Positions 37,901 to 51,400 of a DNA stretch of 64,000 nt are shown here, piece after piece. Below the pieces are notes generated by a model that saw nothing but the letters and a program-made list of their open reading frames with translations, was not told the DNA's origin and did no database searches. Both the position numbers and the translations under genes were made by a program. The stretch is from Melanocharis versteri. Its lineage: Eukaryota; Chordata; Aves; Passeriformes; Melanocharitidae. The DNA lies in NCBI GenBank assembly GCA_013397845.1, contig VZTG01007110.1, forward strand, positions 515,242-579,241, read 5' to 3'. Every line of letters starts with the position of its first letter. Positions within the stretch are counted from its first letter, which is position 1.

Positions 37901-40900
37901 TGATCTTAGTTATCCAAGGTTATAATGCAAATTCTGGACATTAGACCAAACTGTGCCATAAATGTTAAATTTCTTTTTCTGCATTACTAAATTAGGTAAT
38001 CTGAGTTGATTTGAAATAAAAGGTGATAAAAGTTAATTTATTCATAATGATAGTTTCAAGCTGTGTTTTGTCATTGAAAATAGCTGCATGATTTCAGTGA
38101 ATTAAGTAGAACATACTGCCAAGATGTCTCTTGTCAATCATCTAATTCAGATATTATTTTATCTTTAAAAGTAATGGCTTTTATACTTTTACCAAAAGTT
38201 TCAGGTTGATTCTATTGTTCATTCATTGCACTGTGATTGCCAGAAACAAACAGCTCTCACTTATATTTTGCTGGGTCTTGTACAAGTACTGTAGCTACTG
38301 TACTGAGAGGCTTGTGGTGGAGTCTACAGGCTTATTTTGTTATATCATTAATACTATTCAGTTGTGAAATCCAGCATGGACTGGCTTCTTAAGTTCTGAG
38401 CAAACCAATATTTATAATCAGTGGATTAATACAAGTATAGACTCAAGAAGAATGACTTGAGGAAAAAGGAGTGTGGAGAAAACTTGTTAGTACTTTCCAT
38501 TCCCTAACAATATCTTTAATTTCATTTCCCTATTTGTCATGTGTATTTTTCTAAGCTATGGTTATGTTTCAAGTTTCCTGCCTCCTCTGGCAGCATCTGA
38601 CCCACAAGGGTCTCAGTCCCCTGCCACCTTCCCTCAGCTCAGCTGCTGGTGACACAACACTGCTGGAGCTGTGGCTCACGACTTAGAGGACATTGCTAAA
38701 GAGTTCAAAGAGCCTTGAGAAACTTCACAGGCCAGAGCCAGCTAAAGGAGGAGCAATATTGTGAGACAGAGAAAACTAGCACCTGCAGGATTTAAGGTTT
38801 AAAAATCACGCCAAGAGAAGGCATTAAATTAAAAAAAAAACAAAAAGAGAGAGAGTTGCAACATGGCAACTGAGCACTGGCAGGGTGTGATCAGAGAGTG
38901 GTGTAGCTCAGACATCCCTTCTGCATTCTCCACATTTCTAATGAGTTATATATAACTCAGAGATGATCAGCTGAACAAGAGGTGATAGCATTTTATTTCT
39001 GCTTTCACTTTTTGAACATTTGAAATTCAGCAGGTTATGGGTTTGTCTCCAAGGTTCAGGAGAATTCATGGGGTTGTCTGCAGCTGCAATATAGAAATAG
39101 TAATTTGTTAATGATTCTGCAATAGATGAACTTACAGGTTGTCAGAATTTAAAATGCATGAAAACAAAGCAAAGATCAAATAAGTCTGGTGACCTTAGAG
39201 AAGATTTCAAAGGCGTACCAACATGAAAATATTCTTTAGTCAACCTTCTTCACTGACTTGGCTGTAGCTAATGAGTCAAAGCTGAGGGGTAGCTGATGTA
39301 GGAAGCTGGGGTTCCTCCAGAGATTGCTATGATTCTGATTTATCCAGGAACTGTTTCAGTACAGTTTTCTCACAGAGTCATGATCCAAAGCTCTTTCAGG
39401 GCTTTTCACATCCAGTAAGATGTAGACTGGGCACTCACAGCTTCTACTGACAGCCTAGAATGTGCTAAATGTAAAGTACGTGTAAATGAGCAGTGAATGC
39501 AAGAGATCTGAATGCCGAGGAGGAAAATGGCAATGGGGAAGAGGAGGTGGAATTAGGAAAATGAAAGGAGCAGAAAGAGGAGTAAGGAAGGATAAATAAA
39601 TAAATAGCAGATGAGGAGGGAAGCTGAGGGAAATACAGCATTTAAGTTCTGGTTCAGCTTTCAGACAGAATGTGTATCCTGAGACCTGCTGCCTTTGTAG
39701 TGGTACTACAACCCAAAAGTTTCACTGAGAGCATAAGACTTGTGTTGCTGGAAGGTTAATGCTGCAGTTGTGTAAATATTTTGTTTCAGTGAGAACAATT
39801 ATGTCAATTCAAACTAAGCAGAAACAGACTTCTTTCCAAAGTTAAAAACAAGATTATTTTTAAATTATTGTTAAAATCAAATAAGAAGGTATTTAATTCC
39901 TATTTTCTAAGTGAAAGGTTGTAAATTTTAAAGTGGAATGTAATACATGTTGGAAAGATCTATTTTCTATATAATACGTATTTTGTGTGTTTCAGTATTG
40001 CTGAAAACATTTCTCTTCTGAAAGAAAAAAAGATGAAGTCTGCATCCATATCTAAAATTGTTTCAGGAAAAGGTCCCTAGATCTAACCCTAAAGTAGAAA
40101 TATCTGCTTTGTAGCAAGCTGAGAGAAAACAAGCTGAGTATAGTCTGTCCTAGAAAAAATTGTATTAGTACTATTTGAGTTATACAAACACTTCCCTTTT
40201 CTGTGCAGTTTTCCACTGCCTCTCCAGACCTACATATTCATACAGTCAAACCTTTATTGATCTTGTTTTCCTTTTGGTTACTTCAGAGTAAATTATTTCT
40301 CCTAGCAGATCAAGAGGCACATCTATCCCTGTAGAATTGCATCCAAAGGAATTTACAAAGTAGTGACCACCCCGTACAATACTCCACTCCCCCACCCCTT
40401 TTTAATAGCTACATTAGGTGAACCTTGTCAGTGTAGATAAGAATAAAGTATGTAATGAAAGTATTCCTATCCAAGAAGTGTTTCACTTGCAGATAACTTT
40501 CAAGAGAAAGTTACATTTTTAGTGATTATTCAGAGCCTTAAACTTCAAGTATTGTATTAACATAAAAATGGTTCAGTAGTTTTGTATAAACTCTCTTAAA
40601 AGTACATTCCAGAAGCACATTTAGGTCATGTTACATTTTCAAACAGTAGGTTTAGTAATAATGATAACTACTTATATATGGAGCATCACATTTACAGCTA
40701 TCCTTCTGTTTAAATTTCTTTCTCTTACTGTACGCTGTTCGATGCAAAAAGCTGAAAAAGTACTGCACAGCTGTTTTTTATCTCTTTAGTGTCACTCTGA
40801 ATAATATTAGTTGAATCTCAGTCTAAGAAACCAAGTAGGTATTTTTTCAATGGATTTTGAAATCTTCAAAATCTGCATTAGAAGAATTACATAAAGTAAT

Positions 40901-43557
40901 TCCCAGCCTCATTAGTTTATCGTCTAAACAGACATAGAAAAGTACTCCTGCATAGTGGATAACATGATGTCTAACAAGCACTCTTACAGAAGATTATTGA
41001 AAGGAAACATATTTGCTTTTCAAAATTTTCACTAAAAAATATTCAGCAGGTAAGAAGATGCCTTAATACCTTCAAAACTTGTGCAGGCATTGAAACAACA
41101 GGTGGAAAAAGAGTCCCAAAAATCAAATCATGAGCACCTGACAATAGAAACAGCCTCCTCTGAGCAGCTTACAAGCCAAACACTTGCCTTCACTGCTGGT
41201 GAACATTGTGCTTACAATATTGTAGTTTGCCTCTGCCACAAAACTGCATTTTCATTGCATGTTTCTTGGACAATTGTTTTGTACAGAATAAAATGCCATT
41301 GACATGTTACAGGATATTGTCAGCTGTAGCTATTAGAGGCTGTTCTCAAGCGATGTCTCCTTCAGAATCATTATATTCATATTTTAGCACTTCTTAGAGA
41401 AATTAAGTGTCATAATATTTAATAATCACTTAGTCATTATCATAATAGGCACAAAACATGGGATGGCTGATAACATACAGAGAACTGTGAGGCACTGTTG
41501 CACATGTGATGGTTTGGAAACAATGACTTCCTGAGATAATACCTCCACCTTGGTACTTTTTTCTCTAAATAGAGAGAATTCTCAAAAAACAAAGGCTGTA
41601 TTTTATGGAAATTGAAGTACAGATGATCAGCTTGGTCCAAAGAGGAGGGTAGGAACAACATGCACAAGGAAAAAATTAAAATTGATAAAAGTCTAAAAAT
41701 TTAGACTATCTAGAGAAGAGAGATTTTAGTTTCTTAATTAAATGTTGTGGCCAAAGCACAACAAAAAAATTACTGCCAAATTCAGTCAAGCATGCTACAT
41801 CCAGGGTCTCTGGTTGCTGCTCCTCACACGAATTCCAGGCATGAGTGGTCTATGAATAAGCTTGGCCAATGGTTTAACCCGTTTTCAGTTCGTTTTTTTT
41901 TAAATGGACTGATATTTTCAGTTGGTTTCATCAAAGGTTTTCCCAGTCTTTGCTTTTGGTAGTGACAATTCAGAACAAACTGTGTTGAGGGGAAGGCTTC
42001 TGGGGGAAGTCAGAGGCACAAAGAAGCCCTAAAACATGGATAAGAGCTCTGTGGGATACCTCCTGTAAAGAAGAAAACAGAGTTAATTCTGCATCAGCAT
42101 TAAAAGGCAAGAGCTGACATATGGCAATCACCTAAAGAAAAATACTGTAAATGTTTGCCTATCTAATAGCGACACAAAGCAGACTACATAAAACAGATGA
42201 AGAATAGTATATTCTTCATATATAAATAATGAGTGAATTCTGTATGAATTAGTACCAGGATTTTAACAACGGTTTTCAGAGTTCTCTGGGGATAACATAC
42301 TATGAAATGTTAGTATTAAAAAAGATATCCTCAAAGACTTAGGTAATTAGCATTTTAATTGGTAAACCAGGAGAAAATCTATGGTCTGAACTGTTAAAAA
42401 TAACTTTTTATTCAAGTGCACCAGTCACAGACTAAACTTTTCCTATAACAGTTTTTGGCTGGATAAAAAAATTGCTTTAACACTGGTGGCATGGCAACAG
42501 ATCTGCAAATACTGCAATACAACTTTATTTATAAGTGAGTTTTTTCTCCATATATTTCTGTTCAGTATATGCTGGATAAGTTACTGATATGCCTTCTCCA
42601 GAGTAAACAACACTTAAGGCGAAAAGGTCAAATTTCAGAGCTTAATCTAATTGGATGGATAGGCCATTAAGCTGGTATACACAAATCTTTCTTCAAGCTT
42701 TTTATGCACTTGTCACGCCCATTCAGACACAGCCACTGCTCTGTCCATAGCCTGTCCAGAACTCCTTAATTTGCCACATTAGAGCAGGCACTAAATCTAA
42801 GACAACATGCCTTAGTGTGGTGGGAGATTATTAAATGGGAGAACATGAAGAATGTAAAATAAAGGTTAATGCTTGATATACCAGTCCCCACAGTTTACAC
42901 TCAGGTAATGTTTAGCCCCTTGGTTTAAAAATTAATACAACATTATGCTATTTTTGATTGCCTGTGAATGGGCAGAGCTGAGGTAGTGCAGAAACCTTGA
43001 CTTACACAGGTAGCCCTGAACTGGATGCAGCAGAAGGGATGGGCTGCATTATCTTTATTCACTTGGCTCTGAGGGCAGGATTGTTCTAGTGATAGATAAT
43101 CTTAAATCTATGGGAATCTATTTGCAAATTATTATAAAGTATTCGTTATATTGTAATTTATTATCTATTATATCTAAAGTAATATAGAAAAAATATTAAA
43201 CCCAAGGTGAATGACTTTTTGTAGTCTCAGTAGCAAGACTCATATTGACAAATTTTGTCACTACCCTTTTGCATGATGACTAAAGATTAAAAACAGCATT
43301 AGGCTGGGATAGATTATGTGGATCAGTGACATTATCCTGTCATGTCAAAGTGCCTCTATTGCAGTCACAGGAAAAGCTTACCAAAGCTCTTTGTGTTATC
43401 CACAGCTCTAGAATTTCACAGAAGTAGCTACAATGGAGTTTTATCCAAACAAGTTTTGATTAGCCAGTGCTTCTGCAAAGAGCTGGCACTGTAGCAGTGG
43501 GGAGCTCAGCGTATTCCAGGTGACAATCCCTGTTTGAAAAGTTTGATATCTACTTAC
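34984..43557. other. Gene-free AT-rich DNA
   Basis: No recognisable gene in about 8.6 kb. It contains an AP-1-like ATGAGTCAT near 36764, a purine-rich tract (39516-39632) and weak exon-like intervals at 36355-36386 and 40990-41049. Open frames are at most about 100 codons. Confidence 0.55.
39516..39632 (+). repeat. Purine-rich tract
   Basis: About 115 bp in which most bases are A or G, with AAAT units near 39593-39605. Such strand asymmetry can favour triplex structures, or act as a splicing enhancer if transcribed on the plus strand. No direct evidence of either. Confidence 0.75.
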
Positions 43558-43630
43558 CTGGCTCCTAAGCAGATCCAGAGAGCTGCAGCTGGAGCAAAAC
43601 CTGCATGGTGCCCGGTTTAGTTGTGCTGTG
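43558..43630 (-). other. Candidate 73-nt exon, minus strand
   Basis: The minus strand shows a consensus donor, GAGCCAG followed by GTAAGTAG (junction at 43558/43557), and an acceptor with tract TTTCTGTTGTGTCTACAG ending at 43631. One minus frame is open across the 73 nt. Another starts with a well-placed ATG (CACCATGC) but stops after 13 codons. The length is not a multiple of three. This is among the strongest splice-site pairs seen by eye. A non-coding RNA exon is as likely as a coding one. Confidence 0.3.
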
Positions 43631-43699
43631 CTGTAGACACAACAGAAATTGCAGCTGAGAAACTGTGAATCTTTGGTAAAATTATCTTGAAGACACTTA

Positions 43700-44190
43700 C
43701 GTAAGTTTAATTAGGGTGTTTCAGAGTCGTTGGAGGCAGGCACTGTAGATGCTGATCTGCAGAGTGAAGCAGGCAAATCTAGCCTGTTCTTCACCACGGA
43801 TGAAGACAAGAACAGGATGGAGGAGGTGGTACAAATGTCTCTCAAAAAGAACTCCTGTCAGCAGATTTTGGGGTAGGCGTGGGAAGTCCATCATTTCAGC
43901 GGACAGCATGTTAGGAGTTGAGGAAGAACTGCACCACACTTCTGCAAAATGTTATACTGTGTTTAACTGTCTTTGCTGGTGAGAACTTGGGACAAGATGC
44001 AGAAAGACCTGCGGAGATCTTTATTGTGCACACCAAGTGTGGTGCAAAGGTCTCTGCACAAGTAGAAAAGTAAATCACAATTCTCTGTGAGGACCCTGAA
44101 GTGCCACAGAGGGATTCTGGTCTCCCTAACACAAATTTTCCAAGAGCAGCTAGGAAGGCTGCACAAGGAATTCGGTTCTCATCGTGGTGT
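43700..44190 (+). pseudogene. Coding-like, frame-broken stretch of unknown origin
   Basis: Two segments read like protein in different plus frames. About 43714-43879 contains GKSSLFFTTDEDKNRMEEVV before a TAG stop. About 43984-44070 contains ERPAEIFIVHTKCGAKVSAQ before a TAA stop. GC and CpG are raised compared with the flanks. A decayed processed gene, an old viral or repeat coding region, or chance would all fit. I recognise no family. There is no obvious poly-A tail. Confidence 0.2.
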
Positions 44191-47100
44191 TTTCTAACAT
44201 GGCAGTTGGACTTTGCAAAGTAGTAATTTTGGGGCAGGCTGTGTGTCTGTGTGTGTTAACATTCTCAGATGTCTTCTGACTTCGGGTTGATGTACCTCAA
44301 AAGAATGTGAAGCTCTTATTCACTTCTCATCCTCAGAGAGCCTCTCTCTTCTCTTGAGGTTAAACATGTAACAGCCGAGTTGTATAATATGCCCGCAATA
44401 GTAATTCTTGACACATTTTGAGTATGTCTGGATACAAGATATGTTAAACCATATGGAAAGAAGAGATTTTGCAATTTTTAGGGATTTTTTTTTTGATAAA
44501 ACTGAATTTTTCCATTCTCTGAACTTTGCTTTAAGACCTCCATTTTGCTAGTGCTAGGGCCTTCACTATCTTATTTTTAAGCTATTTCTGAACTCTGCTA
44601 CAATGTCTTCCTTTCAAGGTATGAAAATACTTTTTCAACAAAGCCTATCAACAAGCAGAAATGTAATGAAAATTATTTAGGTGAGAACTTTTCGGCTTTA
44701 AGCAGTGTACCTGGCAATCTCAGTGTGTTTGTGATGATGCTAACTGTGGAAGGAATACTTTCTATCAATGCATCATTCTTCGCAATATGCATCATATGTG
44801 AAAGACATCTCTAGGTTGGTCTTCATTCCCCAGAGACCATAGTTCTTTATGGAGTAGAGTCACGGTACAAGTTCTGAAGTGCTGGGATTTGTTCAGGCAC
44901 TGCCCTTGGAAAATGACCCTACTTTAAACAAAAATTATTCGCACCTTGAAAACCAAGAATGAATATCTAAACATTCAGAATAAGTAGTTAGAAATTCTGC
45001 TTACAGACGTTGTCTTCGACCATGGGATTGAGCTCCTGTCCCATTCCTCATATCCAAGTGGGAACTGAAGTCTGGTTTTCACTGCAGAGTCAGCAGAAAG
45101 AGAAGGAATTGAGATGCTCTAATACACTATTTTTTCTTTTTAGCTGAGCTCTACAGCTCATCAGTATTTAACAAGCAGCTGAATCTTTACAGCTTTTCTC
45201 ACATTTCTCACTTTTTACAAATTTATACAATTAAACAGACACAAAGATCTTCCGTTAGGGCATCTCCTCAGCTTTCCTATATCTGAACTTGTTGTCTCTC
45301 ACAGGCTTCTTAGTAAGAGGTAGAGGTGGTTGTTTCTAAAATCCTGCAGTGCAGCATAGAGGTGCCTGCATTTGTGTATCAAAAGTGATTGAATATTTTC
45401 TTGGTTTTTACCAACAAGGATAATGCAGAACAGGGAATAACTGTAGTGTAGTTGGTCCCAGAGTAGGATGCTTCCTGAGGGAAATGACACTAATCCATGT
45501 GACAAATGGTGGCAGAACTTTCTCATACATGATCAACTTACTTATTTAAATTATTGTTATTAATTGCTTTAGTTTCAGCTAATAAAAATTGTTACCGACC
45601 TTATATGATATGTCTTTTAAAATTTATTATTATTCCTGTGACTGCATAGCCTATAAAATCAATTATGGAATAAACATTTAAGATTTCCCTCTCCATTATT
45701 TACTATAAAACTTAATGAAAATTAGAATTAAAAAGTATCTCCTATTCCCATTGACTTATGACAGCAAGCAGTTGTATGTTTGCAGCTTGCTTTTGAAAAG
45801 GCAGGAGAGAGACAGAAGAGCTGGTTTTCAAAATATTGATTACAGGTAACAGGAATATCTCACCATTCAAGCAACAAGGGAAATGTCACTTGTAATTTAG
45901 TGAACCCTTTTGAAAGGTGTACATCAGAATCCTCCTCTCTCACACTGAAAAGGGATGTGAAACTTTTCAAAGGCTGATGAACTTTATTCTATGGAACTCC
46001 TCAAACCTTGCCCTGAAACCTGCACTCATGATGGGTTTTTAATTTAGTCGATGCAAGTCATGTGTATGTGTAGTTTTTCGATGTTCACAGAGTAAGTGTG
46101 TGCAGATCACTACATCCTCGGATGCACAAGATCCACCAGAACAGGTGAGGGATGGTGAAGCCCTCATACAAATTACACTGCTTTTTAGTGGGCAGAATAG
46201 GGATTTTTGTTTTGTTTTCTTTCAAATGGCATGGAATTAGGGCAGGAAGTATTGAATCATGTTGGATCATATTTGAACCATTATTTCTTGATCTGCTGTT
46301 CTCACCAGAAAACAGTCAGGAGTATCTGTCAGAGATCCAGAGGAATGCATTGCTTTGGTTTCCTAAAATAAACTGTAACTGCAAAAGATCTGCGTTGTCT
46401 TGGGGGAAAACATATCTCAAATATTTCAAAAGCGTGAGGTAAATACATGCTACAGAAGAATTAAGCTCTATGGAGTTAGGAATTGTAACACTAGAGATCA
46501 CAGCTTCCCTGGAGAGCTTCTCTTTTCTAGCCAGGCACAGACAGAAACAGAGGGGAAAAGAGTAGAAGAAATAAAGCTGAAACACAGCCTAAGATCTTTT
46601 TTTCCCCACTTCTGTGATCTATCTCAATTGCTTTCAGAATGTCTAAGCCAGAATGAGCATGCTTTTCTGAAATGGAACACCAGAAAAACATATCCAGGCT
46701 CTAAGGCTGCAGTTTTTCTCTAATAAAAGCCAATGTCCCTTGGCATTCTCATCACTAAAATGTCAGAGTGTAGAGCAGTGCATTAAAAGTACCTTTCCCA
46801 ATTTAAATATAAGGGGTAGGTTCTTAAAAGGAGAAAAAGAAAACAAACAAACATGCTGTAAAGTTGCACAGGACTGGAGATAAAGGTTTAAAAGAGCTCT
46901 CGGAAAGTTTAATTCAGTATTCACGTGGAAGTGGTAGGCCAAATCTAAAGTTTTGTTTAGGTACTGATACTTGAATTGAAATTGCTTTTGTAACTTAAAA
47001 TTACTGATGTATTTTTCAATAAATTTAAATTGTGCAATATATGAAGTATTCCTTCTTCTGCGGGCAAACATGAATAGTTCTTTGCTCTTCTGGATTAGAA

Positions 47101-48029
47101 TACTAAATTTCATTTTTTTCTGTCTGCATCACCACGTCTGGCAGCATTGGCTTTAGACTCCTGAGCTGTGGCTGTAAAACTCTCCCTGCTCATGTATTAA
47201 CCGTTCCTCAGAAAGCTCATTCTGTGGAAGGGACACCTCCAGGCCCTGGCATTTGTGCAGCCAGGAAAGGTCCTTCCCTCTAGCTACACAGTCAGTCCCA
47301 GGATCTCCAGGCACACTTAACGGTGATTTTTGAAGGAAAGATATTGCTACTAACCATAATAACTTGAATGAGTGAATTGCCAATGTTCATCAGCCTATGA
47401 AGTCTACTGATATTTTTCAATTAAAAGAGACAGAAGACTCAACAAATTTAAATTATTTGATCTGAATAACACAGCTTCCTTTTAAACAAAGTAGCTACGC
47501 TCCTGAGATTGGTATTTTTTCACTTCTATGCCAAACTGAACAAAGAAAACTAGTTTTAAAAGGTAGTCTATATCCCTCTGTAATTCTATTCCCTTTTATG
47601 TAGGATTTATCTACAGTATGGATTTATCTTTAAACTTCTAAGAGTTACTGCTGAAATAATTTATTGATGAAATGAGGATCCCTGGAAGGTCACTAGCTAA
47701 CTATTTCAAAAGACATAAAAAAGCTTGCTTTTTACTGTTCTTACCTATTCCAAAATATCCATGATTTAACACATTAATTACATTGGAAATTATGCATAAA
47801 TAGAAGCTGTCACTTTGAGAAGATGGAGGTGACACTTGTAAACAAATAAAACTTATAAAACCCCTCTGTTGAATCAAATAAATAGACTAAGATTAGAACA
47901 AAAGGTGCTTTATATCACCTGTGAAACTGCGCGTATCCTTGAGTTACATGGTTTTTACTGCAAATTGCAATATATCCCCAAGGAACCAAACCCAACTTTG
48001 GGAGGTTTGCTGCAGCCCTCAGAACTCAA
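44191..48029. other. Gene-free DNA
   Basis: No recognisable gene or repeat. Opposing open frames of about 90-116 codons at 46152-47113 have no domain and mutual overlap, so they are not called. Confidence 0.55.
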
Positions 48030-48286
48030 ATGAGAGTGCAGTCTGTCTTTCTGTCCACGTGCAGGAGCACTGCAGGAGCCCAGCTTTGTGTCTGCCAGAG
48101 GCTGGGAGCCTGCAGGACGCAGGGACGAGGAGCTGTGCTCGTCTCCTCGCACAGGGCCCCGGCTCGGGCTCAGCTGTGCAGAACGCTGCCTGCAGCACTT
48201 CCCCGCCTGCCAGCTGAGCCACAGGGCAGCCCCGTGTCCCTCCTTCTCCACGGCACCCAGGAGAACCCAGTGAAGCAGAGAGAGGG
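48030..48286. other. GC-rich block abutting a CR1 fragment
   Basis: About 250 bp of GC-rich sequence with a dozen or more CpG ends exactly where CR1 sequence begins. It starts after an acceptor-like tract (CTGTCTTTCTGTCCACGTGCAG near 48064), and every frame is open for long stretches, as expected from composition. It may be an unrecognised repeat part, a small CpG island or a terminal exon. Confidence 0.4.
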
Positions 48287-48415
48287 TCCCTGGCAGTGTT
48301 CAAGGCCAGGTTGGATAGGGCCCTGGACAAGCTGATCGAGTCGGTGCCGTCCCTGCTCATGGCAAGGAGTTTGGAATGAGATGATCAAACCTTTCCATGA
48401 TTCTCTGATTCTCAG
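48287..48415 (+). mobile_element. CR1 LINE 3' end, plus strand
   Basis: The sequence follows the CR1 3' tail: CCTGGCAGTGTTCAAGGCCA, then GGTTGGATAGGGCCCTGGAC, a CCCTGCTCATGGCAAGG segment, and a terminal ATGATTCTCTGATTCTC that keeps the 8-bp tail repeat typical of CR1. It is heavily 5'-truncated. Confidence 0.92.
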
Positions 48416-51400
48416 ATAGTGGGTTTGGTGAGCTGCTGTGTTAGACAGCAACATTACTACATTCCTGCAAGCGTCCAAAATGTGCTGGTTTTCCTTAAAT
48501 ACAGAGGAACCCAGCCAGTGCAAGCAGTGCACTGTCCTTTGTCAGTTTGGACACCATACCCGTTTGAGTCATGTCCTTGAAGAGATGATTCTCCCTGCAG
48601 GAAACTGTGTGGTGAATAATATACAATTTCTTCTAAAGAATTTTACAGCATGATTTAGATTAACGGTTATACATCATTAATATTTGTCCAAACACATAGT
48701 TCTTGCCCTTCAGCAGAAGGACAGAGAGGCACCATGTAAGAGATGGGCTCAAAGTAGAAGATCAAGTTCTGGACTGTAAACTCTGAATTAAGAATCAACA
48801 GTGTACTAGAGATGTGCACAGCAGGGCCAAGGAAAAGTTAGGAGCTGCAAGTACTGACCTCTCCTATCTCCTGCAAATTTTAAAGTTTAAATTGGGAAAG
48901 AAAATTATATTCTCACATGTCACCCTTGCAAGATAACTTCAGTAGTTCTATTCTCTCCCTTTTTACAGCATCCTCTCAAAGAAAGGATATAGCATTTAAG
49001 TAATTTGTTTGTGCTTATTCTGAATGATCTTTCAATCATTGCTCTGCTTAGGAGAATTCTTTCCCAGAGAAGCAAGTGCCTTTAAAAATACAGAAATCTT
49101 ATAACCTGCAAAATGCATATTATTTTTCTCTGCTCATTGAACTGTTACTTTAAGAATGATTTCTTTCTGCAGAAAGATGAACCTGCATATCAACTGAAAT
49201 TCCATTTGACAGTGGAGGGAAGGAAATACCTGTCATTTGAACCATTCAGTTTGAGACATTAAATTATTTCCATCATATGGAAAATAATTCCAAAATTCTC
49301 AGACTGCTGGTAGAGTTTAGTATTGGAGCAGCAAATTGCTTTTGTCCTAAGAAGCCATCAAGCTCCTGGGTATTTACAGTATTGCCCCTTTCCTTGCTGT
49401 TGTGACAGTGGAGGACAATCAACAGAAGAGGGTGACAAAGGGACAGGTGAACACAAAACTCAGTTCATGATCATGATGGGCTGGGAGTTTGCCGTCAGTT
49501 TGAAAGTTCAAAGATTTAGGAGCAAACTCAGGATATTTTTGTATGTGACAGACCCCACAGGTATGTGTCTGGTAAAGTTGACTGTCACGTTAATTATTGC
49601 TGAGATTTGCTGGCTGACATTGTGAAAAGGGAGTCTGTATGAATACAAAGGACTAGGTCTGACACAAAAGAACAGGTAGAGTCATAATTAGGGTAAAGTT
49701 TTGGATGTGAGTCTGCTTGATACAAGATCCATTGCACAATCTGTAGACACAATGAAAGCTCCAGACATTATGAGCAGCTCATGGACTGTGGAAAAACCTT
49801 TCTATTGAAAAGATATCGGGAGACAAAAACAGATTGAAAGAAAGGAATCTAAAAGAACGACTGAAACAAGAAAACACTCCTTTTTCTTACTTCCCTCCTG
49901 TCTTCAGTGATATAATAGTGAAAACTCCGAGACCCCTTTTAAATTACTTCACTATAACCCTATGATCTTAATTAGATTTGCCTGTTGTATGGTTTTCTAC
50001 TTTTTATCATTTCTAGCTTTCTTGCATAATATTGGCCAGAAATCAGTTTTGGATTTTAACTATTTAATAATTCCTGAAACCATATTTTTGCCAGAATCTG
50101 TAAACAATGGAAGACATTTTCCCCAGCTTCCACTGATCATGGGCAACTCATCTGTAGATGTTAGAACTTCTTTACATACAGGTTGTGTTACTTGTTGTCC
50201 CCATATCATGTACAGGGATAAAAATTGACTCTCTTTGGGGTATACACAGGTTCAGAAGGACAGTACATTTTTCATGTCTATGCTAAATAGTGAGGGAGGG
50301 ACAATAGTGACAGTGTTAAATTTTGTCTCTTCTGGGAGTGGTAGAGAAATGAACTTACCAAGGATGTCATAGACACCTTTTGAAAGTTTTTCTATAAATA
50401 TGGAGATGGATAGCTTGGGTTTTGTTGCTTTTCTTTTTGTTGTTGTTGCTGTCTATGGGTCCTCTTTGTCAGATATCATAAACTTGTTGTAAGATTTTGT
50501 ATAACTTTCTGAAAAATCAGTGGGCATTATCTGTATTTAGCAAAATGTAATTAGTAAATTTGAATGTCAAAAATAGTACTTCTTCTTCATACGGAGCAAT
50601 ATTTGCTCTTAATACAGAGCACACCAACACATCAAAATCTCACAAAATCCATGAAAATCTGTCTCTTTCTGTAACAGCTGCTCTGGCTACACAAGAGAAA
50701 ACTTGTCAGTGTGTTCAGCAGACTGGGATTGTATGCTTCTATATTTTCATGCTGGCACACTTCTGCTTATTTAACTGCTTAAATCTGTGGTATATTCTTA
50801 TTAATATGAAGAGTCTGAAAAATGTAGAAAATCCCATATGTACATTTCAGCCTTTGGAACTGCAGACATGAGCATACAGCTGCCACCAACATAAAACTAA
50901 AAGGGAAGGTGTTGGTAGAAAAAAAAATGGCTAATGATTTGGACACTTTTTCAGATACTTAAAGCAAAAGATAGATCCTGCTCTGAAGACGGATTGTGAA
51001 TTTCTGTTCAGTAATGGAGAAACTATTTTTCAGATTTCTGTAGAGGTGGTTCTCACCTGATCTGTAGCCATGAGATGACCATCAGGTCAGCAAGGTATGG
51101 GATGCAGTGAATTTTATGGACAAGTGCAGTGCAGCAGCCAGGGTGCTCCATTACTGCAGGGGTAGCTCCTCTTGGGCTTTTTTGACTACAGTAGAAGATA
51201 TTAGGAGGCATGGAGATTGCAGTGTGAGTATTCAGATCTACTGTTCCATAAACTTAAATTCTAAAAATGACAGTTTTTCATGTTGTTTTATGTCATGGAT
51301 AATAGTTTCTAAATAGGTCTTTGGAAATTTTTCCTACGTGAAAATGAGAAATCCTCACAGCAGTTTAGTCATTTGTCTGGCAACTGCCCATTACTTCAAG

